From NCBI GenBank assembly GCA_913041495.1, contig CAJWHT010000018.1:1-49548 (forward strand): DNA of 49,548 bases, in the 5' to 3' direction. This document shows, piece after piece, positions 16,632 to 26,049 of the stretch. Every line of letters starts with the position of its first letter. Position 1 is the stretch's first letter. Origin of the DNA: an uncultured Desulfobacteraceae bacterium (GTDB lineage Bacteria > Desulfobacterota > Desulfobacteria > Desulfobacterales > Desulfobacteraceae). The notes beneath the pieces are model-generated. The model was not told the origin of the DNA. It worked only from the letters and a program-made list of their open reading frames with translations, and made no database searches. Position numbers and translations under genes: made by a program.

Positions 16632-17774
16632 TCAACTGGGCCTGGTCAACAGATGCCGGGCAATGACCATTTTCTGGATTTCACTGGTCCCTTCATAAAT
16701 CTGGGTGACCTTGGCATCCCTGAAATACCGCTCCACATCATATTCCTTGGAGTACCCGTATCCCCCGTGGATCTGGACGGCCAGATCAGTGACGGTCCTG
16801 GCTGTGGCCGCACAGTGCAGCTTTGCCATGGACGCCTCGGCAGAAAAAGGGCCGCCGCCGTCTTTGGCCGCCGCCGCCCGGTAAAGGAGCAGCCGGGAGG
16901 CGTCAATGGAAGTGGCCATATCCGCCAAATAATTCTGTATGGTCTGGAACCTTGCGATGGGGGTGTTGAACTGCTGGCGCTCCTTGGCATAGGACAGGGC
17001 ATCTTCAAAGGCAGCCTGGGCAATACCCAACGCCTGGGCGGCAATACCGATACGGCCGGTGTCCAGTGCGGTAAGACCGATCTTAAGTCCCTGTCCGGGC
17101 TTGCCCAGCCGGTTGGTTTCCGGGATCTCACACTCTTCAAAAAACAGGGAGGATACCGGATTGGCCCGCATCCCGCAGAGATCTTCGATTTCCCCCACGG
17201 AAAAACCGGGCCGGGTTTTCTCTAGGATATAAACGTTTGCAGGGCCTTTGTCCCCTTCATCCACGGCAAAGACCAGGACGATGTCGCACACGCCGCCGTT
17301 GGTCACAAAGATCTTCGTACCGTTGATGACATATCCCGCATCGGTCTTCCGGGCCGTGGTTTCCACACCGCCGGCATCAGATCCGGCATTGGCTTCTGTC
17401 AGGCAGAAGGCGCCGATGTGTCGGCCGGCGGCCATATCCGGCACAAACCGCTCGATCTGCGCCTGTGTACCAAAGGCCATAATGGGATAAATACCCACGG
17501 AGTTGTGCACGGTAACACAAAGCCCCAGGGAGGCAGACACCCGGGACAACTCCTCTATGGCAATGGCATATGAAATGGAGTCCAGTCCGGCACCGCCCAG
17601 GGATTTGGGCACCTGAAGGCCAAAGTAGTTCAACGGACCCATTTTCCGGACAATCTCTTCGGGAAAACGGCCCTCTTTATCCAAATCCGCCACATGGGGC
17701 TTGATCTGGGCTTCGGCAAATTCCCGGACGGTTTTCCTGATGAGCTGATGCTTATAACAGGGATTAAAATCCAT
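16632..17774 (-). CDS. Acyl-CoA dehydrogenase, short-chain (butyryl-CoA) type
   Basis: A 380-residue flavoenzyme of standard length. Recognisable: FCLTEANAGSDAGG (FAD-binding signature 1), GRIGIAAQALGIAQAAFEDAL with YAKERQQF, QIHGGYGYSKEYDVERYFRDAKV, and the catalytic glutamate in IYEGTSEIQ, the position used by short- and medium-chain enzymes. It introduces the 2,3 double bond into acyl-CoA and passes electrons to the EtfAB encoded next. The start has AAAGAGG at correct spacing. Downstream of the stop, the intergenic sequence contains a short imperfect direct repeat of TGTCAACTGGG. Substrate likely butyryl-CoA or a similar short acyl group, by family resemblance. Confidence 0.95.
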   Translation of the reverse strand: MDFNPCYKHQLIRKTVREFAEAQIKPHVADLDKEGRFPEEIVRKMGPLNYFGLQVPKSLGGAGLDSISYAIAIEELSRVSASLGLCVTVHNSVGIYPIMAFGTQAQIERFVPDMAAGRHIGAFCLTEANAGSDAGGVETTARKTDAGYVINGTKIFVTNGGVCDIVLVFAVDEGDKGPANVYILEKTRPGFSVGEIEDLCGMRANPVSSLFFEECEIPETNRLGKPGQGLKIGLTALDTGRIGIAAQALGIAQAAFEDALSYAKERQQFNTPIARFQTIQNYLADMATSIDASRLLLYRAAAAKDGGGPFSAEASMAKLHCAATARTVTDLAVQIHGGYGYSKEYDVERYFRDAKVTQIYEGTSEIQKMVIARHLLTRPS

Positions 17775-17887
17775 ACGTGCCTCTTTACGTAACGCCGGTT
17801 TGTTTCGGGACCCGGCCGCCCTGTTGTCGTCAGACCGATACGGCCGCTATCCCTTTGTGGTTCTTCGTTCAGGCCAAGGACTATACC

Positions 17888-19075
17888 CTATTTCAAGGCA
17901 TTTTCAAGTATTTTGAGGTAATCACCCTCATCCAGATCCCTGGGATTGGAAGGATTCGAATTATTGGCTGTGGCCATGCGGGCGATGGCAGGCATCTGGT
18001 CTTCCGGAATATTCAGCTCCCTGAACTTGGGAATTCCCAACCGGGACGACAGGGCCCGGATTTCATCAATGAAAGCCAGGGCCAGGCCTTCCTTTATCTC
18101 ATCTTCCGGTATCTCATCGCCGGGGATTTCATCGCCCGGGGAGACCTTTTCGTCCAGAACAACACTTCCGGAGGCCAGGGCCAGATCCGCCATCTTCTCT
18201 TTGCAGGCCGGCAGATTGTATGCCAGGACCTCGGGAAGAAAGATGGCGTTGGCCACCCCGTGGGGCACGTCAAAAAGCGCTCCGATGGATTCGGATATAC
18301 AGTGGACCGCCGTCACATCTGAATTACCGAAGGCAAATCCGGCAATGGTGGACCCCATCATCAGCTCTTCTCTGGCCTCATGGTTCACCGCGATATCTGC
18401 CCAGGCCGTTTCAATGGACCCCAATATCAGTTGAACGGCCCGTACAGCCTGGGTATCGGTGATCAACGTTGCCGGCCGGGACAGGTAGGCCTCTACGGCA
18501 TGGGTCAGCGCGTCCAGCCCGGTGGATGCGATAACGGATTTGGGCAGGGTGGCGATCAGGTCCGGATCAACAATGGAAACCGCCGGATACATTTCCGGCC
18601 CTTTGATGCTCATCTTGAACTTCCGTCCCACATCGGTAATCACCGACACCCAGGTAACTTCCGACCCGGTACCGCAGGTGGTGGGTATGGCCAGGAACGG
18701 CAGCGGATCTGTTTTGTATTTTTTCCGCCCCTCATAGTCTTCGATTTGCCCCGGATTGGTGCATAAAAGGGCCAGGGCCTTACCGGCGTCCAAGGGGCTG
18801 CCGCCGCCAAGCCCGATAACAAGATCGGGCATATCTTCCCGCAATTCATCTGCAATGGCATTGATGGTATCCGATTTCGGATTGGCTTCGATGGTATCAA
18901 AGACCCTGGCATCCTGCAGCATTGCCGAAACACGGTCCAGAAGACCTGTTCCGGCAACACCTTTGTCCGTAATGATGACAGCCGATTCCGCCCGGAATTC
19001 GGCTTTGACAATGCGTGCAAGTTCATCGATCTGCCCCGGTCCGAAGTAAAGTTTTACCGGCATGTGAAACTGCAT
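17888..19075 (-). CDS. Iron-containing alcohol dehydrogenase
   Basis: A 395-residue group III (Fe-ADH) enzyme with AAGGAGG upstream. The cofactor-binding glycine motif is GLGGGSPLDAGK, and the metal region includes IPTTCGTGSEVT and GLDALTHAVEAY (histidine ligand). The following ligand pair appears as VHCISESIGALFDVPHGVANA, where the common first histidine of the LAHPLG block is replaced by SES, while DVPHG keeps the second. A short acidic insertion with three near-repeats of GDEIP lies near residue 320. Such enzymes interconvert alcohols and aldehydes with NAD(P). It heads the Etf/acyl-CoA operon, 113 bases before the dehydrogenase, so it may supply or remove the corresponding alcohol. Confidence 0.9.
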   Translation of the reverse strand: MQFHMPVKLYFGPGQIDELARIVKAEFRAESAVIITDKGVAGTGLLDRVSAMLQDARVFDTIEANPKSDTINAIADELREDMPDLVIGLGGGSPLDAGKALALLCTNPGQIEDYEGRKKYKTDPLPFLAIPTTCGTGSEVTWVSVITDVGRKFKMSIKGPEMYPAVSIVDPDLIATLPKSVIASTGLDALTHAVEAYLSRPATLITDTQAVRAVQLILGSIETAWADIAVNHEAREELMMGSTIAGFAFGNSDVTAVHCISESIGALFDVPHGVANAIFLPEVLAYNLPACKEKMADLALASGSVVLDEKVSPGDEIPGDEIPEDEIKEGLALAFIDEIRALSSRLGIPKFRELNIPEDQMPAIARMATANNSNPSNPRDLDEGDYLKILENALK

Positions 19076-19663
19076 CTTTCCTCCTTGCTCAAAAGATCAG
19101 GGGTTAATTTTTCCAGGAATTAAACCCTGAATCCGGGTTTCCTGCAAGGCCAAATCCATATTGATGCAGATTGCTGGGGGGTGCAATAGAGAAAGCAAAG
19201 ATGGGGATTACAGCGCCCACAACTAAAAAAGGCCGCCCGGTCTCCCCGGCAGCCCTATTTAGAAAAGGAAAAAAAGATGAAAAAATTAATCTTGGAAATT
19301 TAATAGTACAATTTGTGTGCCACCGAACACAAAAAATCACCAACAAGCACACAAACACCTAAAATTAAAAGATATTAAAAATCATTTTCTTTTTTCATCT
19401 CCATTTCACCGGCCCTTCCCCCTGTTCTCCGCTGCATTCTTCCCGGAAAAAGTTCAAAATTTTGAACTTTTAAAGACACCCACAGGCGTCAACACCCATA
19501 ACCCACTGTTATCATATACCATATTAAAATTCATTTTTTTTAACCCGGGATCAAGCCCTGCGTCCATGATATTAAACCGGGCCATTCACGCCCTTGAATG
19601 CTGCCAACTTTTTTGAGGTGTGAAAGTTAAAAAGAGAAGAATAAAACCCGGGTCGGGCCGGCA
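19076..19663. other. Long A+T-rich intergenic region
   Basis: No gene with a convincing start, ribosome site or coding pattern on either strand. The right two thirds are clearly A+T-rich. The only clear structure is the perfect palindrome at 19448-19471. It separates the iron alcohol dehydrogenase (leftward) and the end of the AsmA-like gene, so the promoter of the acyl-CoA operon should be in its left part; none was clearly visible. Confidence 0.5.
19448..19471. repeat. Perfect 24-bp palindrome
   Basis: Half-site AAAAGTTCAAAA at 19448-19459 is followed immediately by its exact complement, 12+12 bases with no spacer. It has no U tract beyond the TTTT within it, so it looks more like an operator-like dyad than a terminator. 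Confidence 0.6.
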
Positions 19664-21871
19664 TCACTTGTCCGGTGAAGCTGCCACTGAGATGTTACCG
19701 TGTGCCGCGTCAACATTCATACGAACACCTGTGAACCCTTCACCGGAAAAAACCATACGCCCGACCGTCACATCGGCGTTAAAGTCCAAATCACGAAGAT
19801 GGTGGAAGGGCAGCAGCGCCCCGATCTGAGCCACCGCATCCCCATTTGTTTCAGGCGCAGCCCGCTGTTTTCCAGGCATATGTGTTCCAGGCATACCGGT
19901 TTCCCCGTTTTGAGGCAGATAGCGGTCAAGGTTGATGTCATCCAGCACAAGTGACACCTGTGAAAACGGATCTGCGATCACTGCCCGGCCCTTTATCCGG
20001 GTATCATCCAGGTATCCGCTGATATTCTTTAAGACCCACTCCCGCCGTGTTGCCGCAATGGCGGTGTCAACCCTCACAGCGCTAAAGACATGGGGATCGG
20101 GTGGGACGGGCAGTGTCCTGTTGAATGCCGCCAAAAACGCTTTCAGATTATCATGGGAGAGGCTGAACCGCCCGTTCACGGCAGACTTTTTGGTACCGAT
20201 CTTACGGGCTTCGAGCTGCCCGTCCAGCCGCAGGCCAAGGCCGCAAATTTTGAACTCAGGGACAAGGATACGGCCCCAGGCCATATCCATATCCATGCGT
20301 ATATCCACTTCAAGGGCTCGGGAACCGGTTCGTTCCCAACGGTTCGGATCTTTTTGCGCCTGGTCATGTCGTCCCTGCAGCCGGTCCGCGATGGCAAGTA
20401 TTAGGGGCAGGTCTTTTGCACTGGCCCGGATGTCACCGAAGGCCTTGGGCATGAGGGAAAACAGGCCGTGGGTTGAAAACTTCGAGCTAGAATCCATGCC
20501 TGCCCCCCGGCCTTCCAACTTCCGGATTTCAATCCGCCCGCCGTGGAGGTCGGCGTCGAAATCAGCGTCCAAATGAAAGCGTTTATCTGGCAAACGGTCC
20601 AAATTGGCCTCAAGCGCCTCAATTTCCGGTGTTCGGCTAAAAATTCCCGCGGCAAATAAAAGAATGCCGGGAAGGTCCGGGCCTGCGGCATGGATGTCTC
20701 CCCCAAATTCGGGAAGTCCCGCCTGCCGCCCTTTGACTCCAAAATTCCCTGTAAACTCAGCCCCGAGCAGGCTGGCCCGGAAATCAGATACCTGGCTTTC
20801 TTTTCGTGAGGGCATGACATGAATCCCCATGGACATCTCCATCTGCCTGCCGGACAGATTCTCAGCTCTCATTTCAAGTGGCTTTGACAGGCGGGTAATA
20901 TCAGAACAAAACGCCCTGACCGCCCCCTGGAAGTCAGGATCATAGGCAAAAAGATCCCTTCCGTGAAGGTTGCCTTCAACCCGTATTTCCCCCAGGGATA
21001 TGGCAATATCCTCCAGCATGAACTGGCCCGCCGCAGGGTCGAGTTCGATCCTTGCACGTCCTGCAACATCAATTCCCGGTTTCGATGACATCCCCCTGCC
21101 AAGCGATCGTATACCGGCAACACCCCGGAACCTGAGCCCCATCGTTTTAATCTTCCGGCGGACTTCGGGCAGGACATGCCATTCAGATGCCCTAAGAAAA
21201 ATGCGATGTTTTTCAGTTCGCAATTCAAGATGCAGGTCCCTGGCAGTCATCCCCAGCGCCATGAGTTTCATCAGCGCTCCGGACAATCCTGGAACCGTTT
21301 GTGATGTTTTTCCGGAGGGTATAGAAGCCTCAGGTGCTTCAGATTTCCCGAAGATATCCAGATCTTCATCCAAGAGGGCAAAGCGCTCCCCCTTTTCCTT
21401 ATTCCCGGTAACCAACGCGCCAACAACAGGTGCGGCATCATTACCGCTTATTTGCCAATTCCCCCGCCCTGACGAACCCCGTTCAAACACAATCCGCACA
21501 CCCGAGACCCGGATGGGATCCATTTTCAATGACCCTCCCAACAACGTCCAGGGATGAATCCTTAATTGCACAGAATCTATCTCAAGAAAATTGTCTGATC
21601 CCATCTGCTTTGGGTTTGCCATCGTTACGCCGTTGGCGGTGATTCGAAAATCAGGAAAATAAGACAGAAGGAAAGGTCCGTTAATGTGTACCGGCCGGCC
21701 CATGTGCTTGCCGGCAGCTTTTAAGACAAAGCGTTTGACAAGCCTTGCATCCAGGTCCGCCCAGATCAATCCGGTGAAGATTGCGGCCAGAAGACATGCC
21801 GCCGGGATGACCCTACGGCCTTTCGCTATGAGGTATGATTTCTTTGCTGCCAATAAAAGCTCTCCTTGCAT
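19664..21871 (-). CDS. AsmA-family membrane-anchored protein
   Basis: A 735-residue protein with one N-terminal transmembrane helix (about residues 18-36) and a long periplasmic region. The first domain has the AsmA pattern: VLKAAGKHMGRPVHINGPF, then FPDFRITANGVTMANP, LEIDSVQLRIHPWTLLGGSL and IRVSGVRIVFERG, as in YhdP/TamB/AsmA-like proteins. The C-terminal part (about residues 590-735) repeats the beta-rich pattern. AsmA-like proteins are thought to act in lipid transport or envelope assembly. It stands alone. The start codon is not well supported by a ribosome site, so a slightly later start is possible. Confidence 0.83.
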   Translation of the reverse strand: MQGELLLAAKKSYLIAKGRRVIPAACLLAAIFTGLIWADLDARLVKRFVLKAAGKHMGRPVHINGPFLLSYFPDFRITANGVTMANPKQMGSDNFLEIDSVQLRIHPWTLLGGSLKMDPIRVSGVRIVFERGSSGRGNWQISGNDAAPVVGALVTGNKEKGERFALLDEDLDIFGKSEAPEASIPSGKTSQTVPGLSGALMKLMALGMTARDLHLELRTEKHRIFLRASEWHVLPEVRRKIKTMGLRFRGVAGIRSLGRGMSSKPGIDVAGRARIELDPAAGQFMLEDIAISLGEIRVEGNLHGRDLFAYDPDFQGAVRAFCSDITRLSKPLEMRAENLSGRQMEMSMGIHVMPSRKESQVSDFRASLLGAEFTGNFGVKGRQAGLPEFGGDIHAAGPDLPGILLFAAGIFSRTPEIEALEANLDRLPDKRFHLDADFDADLHGGRIEIRKLEGRGAGMDSSSKFSTHGLFSLMPKAFGDIRASAKDLPLILAIADRLQGRHDQAQKDPNRWERTGSRALEVDIRMDMDMAWGRILVPEFKICGLGLRLDGQLEARKIGTKKSAVNGRFSLSHDNLKAFLAAFNRTLPVPPDPHVFSAVRVDTAIAATRREWVLKNISGYLDDTRIKGRAVIADPFSQVSLVLDDINLDRYLPQNGETGMPGTHMPGKQRAAPETNGDAVAQIGALLPFHHLRDLDFNADVTVGRMVFSGEGFTGVRMNVDAAHGNISVAASPDK

Positions 21872-21968
21872 TTAAACCGGGTCAGGATAAGCGAGCCCGT
21901 CCGCTAAAGTCAAGCGGGGGAAAACGATTGGCAGCGATACGCGTGAAGTTTTAATAAAAGGAGGGAAT

Positions 21969-21998
21969 CGGCATCCGTCCGGTAAAGGACGGATGCCG
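21969..21998. terminator. Hairpin downstream of ahcY, probable terminator
   Basis: CGGCATCCGTCC (21969-21980) pairs perfectly with GGACGGATGCCG (21987-21998) around a 6-base loop. On the minus strand it follows ahcY by 10 bases; the U tract after it is weak, so efficiency is uncertain. Confidence 0.6.
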
Positions 21999-22007
21999 GG
22001 CAAAAAT

Positions 22008-23453
22008 TTAGTACTTGTAATGATCCGGTTTAAAGGGGCCGTTTACCGAAATCCCCAGATAATCCGCCTGTTCCTGGGTCAGTTGGGTCAGGTTCACGGA
22101 CAGATTTTTAAGATGGAGCCTTGCCACCTCTTCGTCCAGTTCCTTGGGCAGGGTGTACACCTGGACGTCAAGGTCTTCCTGGGCCAGCTTAATCTGGGCC
22201 AGGGTCTGGTTGGAGAAGCTGTTGCTCATCACAAAGCTGGGATGTCCCGTGGCGCAGCCCAGGTTCACCAGGCGGCCTTCGGCCAGGACGATCACAGACC
22301 TGCCGGATTCCAGGGTCCATTTGTCCACCTGGGGTTTGATGTTGATCTTTGTGGCTTTGGAATTTTTTTCCAGGTAGGCCATGTCGATTTCATTGTCAAA
22401 ATGGCCGATGTTGCAGATGATGGATTCGTCTTTCATCTGTTCCATGTGTTCACCGGTGATGACATGGTAGTTGCCGGTGGCGGTCACAAAGATATCACCG
22501 CGGGAGGCCGCTTCTTCCATGGTCACGACTTCGTACCCTTCCATGGCCGCCTGAAGGGCGCAGATGGGATCGATTTCCGTCACCAGAACGATGGCCCCGT
22601 AGCCTTTCATTGAAGCGGCGCAGCCCTTGCCCACATCACCGTAGCCGGCAACCACAACGGTTTTGCCTGCGAGCATAACGTCGGTGGCCCGCTTGATGCC
22701 GTCGGCCAGGGATTCCCGGCAACCGTAAAGGTTGTCAAACTTTGACTTGGTGACGGCGTCATTCACATTGATGGCCGGAAATAATAATTCTTTCTTGGCC
22801 GCCAGCTGGTACAGGCGATGAACGCCGGTGGTGGTTTCTTCGGAAACGCCACGGATCTTTTCAGCGATCCGGGTCCATCGCTGGGGATCGTTCGCCACAG
22901 AAACTCTCAGACGGTCCACCAGGCAGATTTCATCCTGGCTGCCCTTGTTGCCTTCAAGAATTGAGGGGTCTTTTTCCGCCTTCACACCCTGATGGACGAA
23001 CAGGGTGGCGTCACCACCGTCATCCACGATCAGGTCGGGACCGGAGCCGTCAGGCCAGATCAGGGCCTGCTCGGTACACCACCAGAATTCTTCAAGGGTT
23101 TCCCCTTTCCATGCAAATACGGCGGCGGAGCCTTTTTCCGCAATGGCGGCAGCGGCATGATCCTGGGTGGAGAAAATGTTGCAGGAGGCCCACCGGATAT
23201 CCGCCCCAAGTTCGTAAAGGGTGTCGATGAGCATGGCCGTCTGGATGGTCATGTGCAGACTGCCCATGATCTTCAGACCCTTCAGGGGTTTTTCAGGGCC
23301 GTATTTTTCCTGGATGGCCATGAGGCCGGGCATCTCTTTTTCAGACAACTGCATATCTTTATGGCCGTCTTCGGCCAGGGAAATATCTGCGACCTTATAC
23401 TTAAGTGTCAGGTCCAGATCGAGAAAATCTTGCGATTTGCTGGGTTGTAGCAT
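22008..23453 (-). CDS. ahcY: S-adenosylhomocysteine hydrolase
   Basis: A 481-residue enzyme. Key blocks are [38 protein letters not shown] (substrate site), [16 protein letters not shown] with the catalytic lysine and aspartate, and the NAD-binding [18 protein letters not shown]. The C-terminal tail PDHYKY carries the lysine and tyrosine that reach the NAD site of the neighbouring subunit. It splits S-adenosylhomocysteine to adenosine and homocysteine, clearing the product inhibitor of methyltransferases. It follows metK by 21 bases in the same operon, with AAGGAACCC before the start. The neighbouring divergent adenosine-kinase-like gene would dispose of the adenosine. Confidence 0.97.
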   Translation of the reverse strand: MLQPSKSQDFLDLDLTLKYKVADISLAEDGHKDMQLSEKEMPGLMAIQEKYGPEKPLKGLKIMGSLHMTIQTAMLIDTLYELGADIRWASCNIFSTQDHAAAAIAEKGSAAVFAWKGETLEEFWWCTEQALIWPDGSGPDLIVDDGGDATLFVHQGVKAEKDPSILEGNKGSQDEICLVDRLRVSVANDPQRWTRIAEKIRGVSEETTTGVHRLYQLAAKKELLFPAINVNDAVTKSKFDNLYGCRESLADGIKRATDVMLAGKTVVVAGYGDVGKGCAASMKGYGAIVLVTEIDPICALQAAMEGYEVVTMEEAASRGDIFVTATGNYHVITGEHMEQMKDESIICNIGHFDNEIDMAYLEKNSKATKINIKPQVDKWTLESGRSVIVLAEGRLVNLGCATGHPSFVMSNSFSNQTLAQIKLAQEDLDVQVYTLPKELDEEVARLHLKNLSVNLTQLTQEQADYLGISVNGPFKPDHYKY

Positions 23454-23474
23454 ATTGGGTTCCTTTTTTTATAT

Positions 23475-24647
23475 CTATAATCCGGCCAGACGTCTAATTT
23501 CGTCGGCCTTGATGGTTCTTTCCCAGTAAAAGTCAGGGTCTTTGCGTCCGAAATGTCCGTAGGCGGAAGTTTTTCTGTAAATCGGGCGCAGCAAGTCCAG
23601 TTCCTGGATAATACCGGCCGGTCTCAGGTCGAACACCTCTTTGACAATGTCAACGGCCTTGGCTTCGGCAACCTTGCCGGTTCCCATGAAGTCCACGAGT
23701 AAAGACACGGGTTCCGCCACGCCAATGGCATAGGCCACCTGGACTTCACACTTGTCGGCAAGCCCTGCCGCCACCAGGTTTTTGGCCACATAACGGCCCA
23801 TGTAAGAGGCGGAGCGGTCCACCTTGGAGGGGTCCTTGCCGGAGAAGCAGCCGCCGCCGTGGCTGCCCTGGCCGCCGTAGGTATCCACGATGATTTTACG
23901 ACCGGTCACCCCGCAGTCACCCATGGGTCCGCCAACCACAAACCGGCCGGTGGGGTTGATGAAAAAGCGGGTGTCCCCGTCCATCATCTCTCCGGGAATA
24001 ACCTTTTTAATGACTTCCTTGACAATGGCAGCCTTAAGGTCGTCGTAAGATACATCCGGGGAATGCTGGGTGGAAACCACCACGGTATCCACGCGCTGGG
24101 GCTTGCCGTCCACGTATTCGATGGTCACCTGGGATTTGCCGTCGGGCCGCAGGAAGTCCAGGGCACCGTTCTTACGGACCTGGGTCAGCCGCTTGGTGAG
24201 TCTGTGGGCATAAATGATGGGCATGGGCATGAGTTCTTCGGTTTCATTGGTGGCGAAACCGAACATCAGGCCCTGGTCACCGGCACCTTGTTCCTTGAAA
24301 AGGCCAGCCCCCTCGTCAACGCCCTGGGCAATATCAGCGGACTGCTGGTCAATACTTGTGATGACGGAGCAGGTCTGCCAGTCAAAGCCCATGTTAGAGG
24401 AGTTGTATCCGATTTCCTTGATGGTATTTCTGACCACCTCGGGGATATCCACGTAGCAATCGGTGGTGATTTCACCGGCCACCATGGCAAGACCTGTGGT
24501 CACAAGCGTTTCGCAGGCCACACGGCAGCGTTTGTCTTCTGCCATGATGGCGTCCAGGATGCTGTCTGAGATGGCGTCGGCCACTTTATCCGGATGGCCT
24601 TCGGTAACAGATTCAGAGGTAAATAGGGAGGTTTGTTTTTCTGACAT
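23475..24647 (-). CDS. metK: S-adenosylmethionine synthetase
   Basis: A 390-residue enzyme starting [10 protein letters not shown], chosen because AAGGAG lies 6 bases upstream; a longer open frame reaching back to 24740 would overlap the promoter. Diagnostic motifs: [20 protein letters not shown] (methionine and ATP site), [12 protein letters not shown], the phosphate-binding [17 protein letters not shown], and GHFGRKDP near the C-terminus. It makes SAM from methionine and ATP. Expressed with ahcY from the promoter at 24740-24768. No SAM riboswitch motif was recognised in the roughly 85-base leader. Confidence 0.97.
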   Translation of the reverse strand: MSEKQTSLFTSESVTEGHPDKVADAISDSILDAIMAEDKRCRVACETLVTTGLAMVAGEITTDCYVDIPEVVRNTIKEIGYNSSNMGFDWQTCSVITSIDQQSADIAQGVDEGAGLFKEQGAGDQGLMFGFATNETEELMPMPIIYAHRLTKRLTQVRKNGALDFLRPDGKSQVTIEYVDGKPQRVDTVVVSTQHSPDVSYDDLKAAIVKEVIKKVIPGEMMDGDTRFFINPTGRFVVGGPMGDCGVTGRKIIVDTYGGQGSHGGGCFSGKDPSKVDRSASYMGRYVAKNLVAAGLADKCEVQVAYAIGVAEPVSLLVDFMGTGKVAEAKAVDIVKEVFDLRPAGIIQELDLLRPIYRKTSAYGHFGRKDPDFYWERTIKADEIRRLAGL

Positions 24648-24739
24648 GCTGTCTCCTTCTATTGCGTGTATATTGTTTGAATTCTTTGCAACTTTCCTGA
24701 TAGTCGTTGTCTGTTTCGCGTTTGGAAATTGTCCTATCA

Positions 24740-24768
24740 CTAATAGAGGGTTTGGCCCTTTTTGTCAA
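24740..24768 (-). promoter_or_regulatory. Promoter of metK-ahcY
   Basis: On the minus strand TTGACA (24763-24768) and TATTAG (24740-24745) are 17 bases apart, giving a start near 24733 and a leader of about 86 bases before metK. Confidence 0.65.
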
Positions 24769-24895
24769 TGAAAAGAAAAAATATATCAATATATGTTCAT
24801 ATTTTAATAGCCGCATTGGAATTTCCTTGACAAGCCACCCGGTATGATGCAGAACCGTAATAAACCGAATGCACAGAACCAGAGACGGAGAAAAT

Positions 24896-25870
24896 ATGAC
24901 CGAGACACGAATTACCGGCATTGGCAACACCCTGGTGGACATCCTCATCAATGAAACCGATGCATTTTTAGACCTGTTTGGCAAAGAAAAAGGCGGCATG
25001 ACCCTGGTGGGCCCCGAAGTTCACCAGCAGATTCTGGCGAAAACGGATCAGATCCCGGCGGTTGTTCCCGGGGGAGCCGCCTGCAACACCATTGTGGGAA
25101 TCGGCCGGCTGGGTGGCGAGGCCAGATTTATCGGCTGCCGCGGCAGGGACGATTTCGGGGAAGACCTGGAGGATCAGATCACGGCCTGCGGGGTAAAACC
25201 CCACTTTTTTCATTCAGAGGACACCCCTACCGGCAAGGCCCTGTCCGTTGTAACCCCCGATGCCCAGCGCTCCATGTTTACCGATCTTGGGGCATCTGTA
25301 AAACTGGATCCGGCCTGGGTGACAACGGATCTGTTTGCAGATACGGCCATCGCCAATGTCGAGGGGTATCTGCTCTTCAATCCCGCCCTGATGAACGCCG
25401 CCGTCCGGGCGGCAAAGGAAGCGGGTACCCGTATCGCCCTGGATCTTGCCAGCTTTGAAGTGGTTGAAGCCGCCAGGGACATCCTGCCAGCTCTGATCCG
25501 GGATTACGTGGATATCCTGATTGCCAACGAAGACGAGGCAAAAGCCTATACCGGCCACACGGATGAAGCCAAAGCCCTTGAGGCGCTGTCCAAAGATGTG
25601 GACTATGCCGTGCTCAAGGTGGGCAAACGGGGCAGTTATGTCTCATTTGAAGGAAAAACCTACCGGATCCCGCCGGTGTCCGGCAATGATCCGGTGGACA
25701 CCACCGGCGCCGGCGATCTCTGGGCCGCAGGCTTTCTTTACGGTATTGCCCACGGATTATCCATCGAAAAATCAGGAGAACTGGGATCGGTTTGCGGTTA
25801 TGAAGTCTGCCAGGTCATGGGCGCCCAGATCCCCGATGACGGCTGGGAGCGCATCCGCAAACTGCTCTAA
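24896..25870 (+). CDS. PfkB-family kinase, probable adenosine kinase
   Basis: A 324-residue sugar/nucleoside kinase starting MTETRITGIGNTLVD, with CGGAG six bases upstream. PfkB signatures: VPGGAACNTIVGIGRLGG (substrate site) and the C-terminal DTTGAGDLWAAGF with the catalytic aspartate at about residue 275. The lid region and insertion pattern (DAFLDLFGKEKGGM near the N-terminus) resemble adenosine-kinase-like PfkB enzymes more than ribokinase. Divergent from metK-ahcY: AhcY releases adenosine, and adenosine kinase would return it to AMP, completing the cycle. The substrate is inferred from context and needs biochemical proof; fructokinase or another sugar kinase remains possible. Confidence 0.8.
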   Translation: MTETRITGIGNTLVDILINETDAFLDLFGKEKGGMTLVGPEVHQQILAKTDQIPAVVPGGAACNTIVGIGRLGGEARFIGCRGRDDFGEDLEDQITACGVKPHFFHSEDTPTGKALSVVTPDAQRSMFTDLGASVKLDPAWVTTDLFADTAIANVEGYLLFNPALMNAAVRAAKEAGTRIALDLASFEVVEAARDILPALIRDYVDILIANEDEAKAYTGHTDEAKALEALSKDVDYAVLKVGKRGSYVSFEGKTYRIPPVSGNDPVDTTGAGDLWAAGFLYGIAHGLSIEKSGELGSVCGYEVCQVMGAQIPDDGWERIRKLL

Positions 25871-25985
25871 ACACCGTCCCATCAACGGCCATGGGCCGCC
25901 CATGAACGTCATGCGCCGTGCCCACAACAAACCATGAAAGAATTCAACGAGTTGCTTTGTTCTTTCATATAAAAATTTCGCCAAT

Positions 25986-26030
25986 AAAAAAGGCAGCATC
26001 CCGCGAACTTCACAGGTGCTGCCTTTTTTT
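25986..26030 (+). terminator. Intrinsic terminator, likely bidirectional
   Basis: Six A's plus GGCAGCA (25986-25998) pair with TGCTGCC plus T's (26017-26029), flanked by A and T runs on both sides, so it can end the kinase gene on the plus strand and lon on the minus strand. Same stem core as at 13797-13834. Confidence 0.85.
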
Positions 26031-26049
26031 AGCTTAACGATAAAGGGGT

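Noticed and set aside
19317-19616. Plus-strand ORF of 99 codons in the gap before the AsmA-like gene
   Set aside because: A+T-rich, no ribosome site, crosses the palindrome and reads Phe/Pro-rich without family resemblance.
24648-24740. SAM or SAH riboswitch before metK
   Set aside because: The leader is short and A-rich with no recognisable SAM-I, SAM-II or SAH core.
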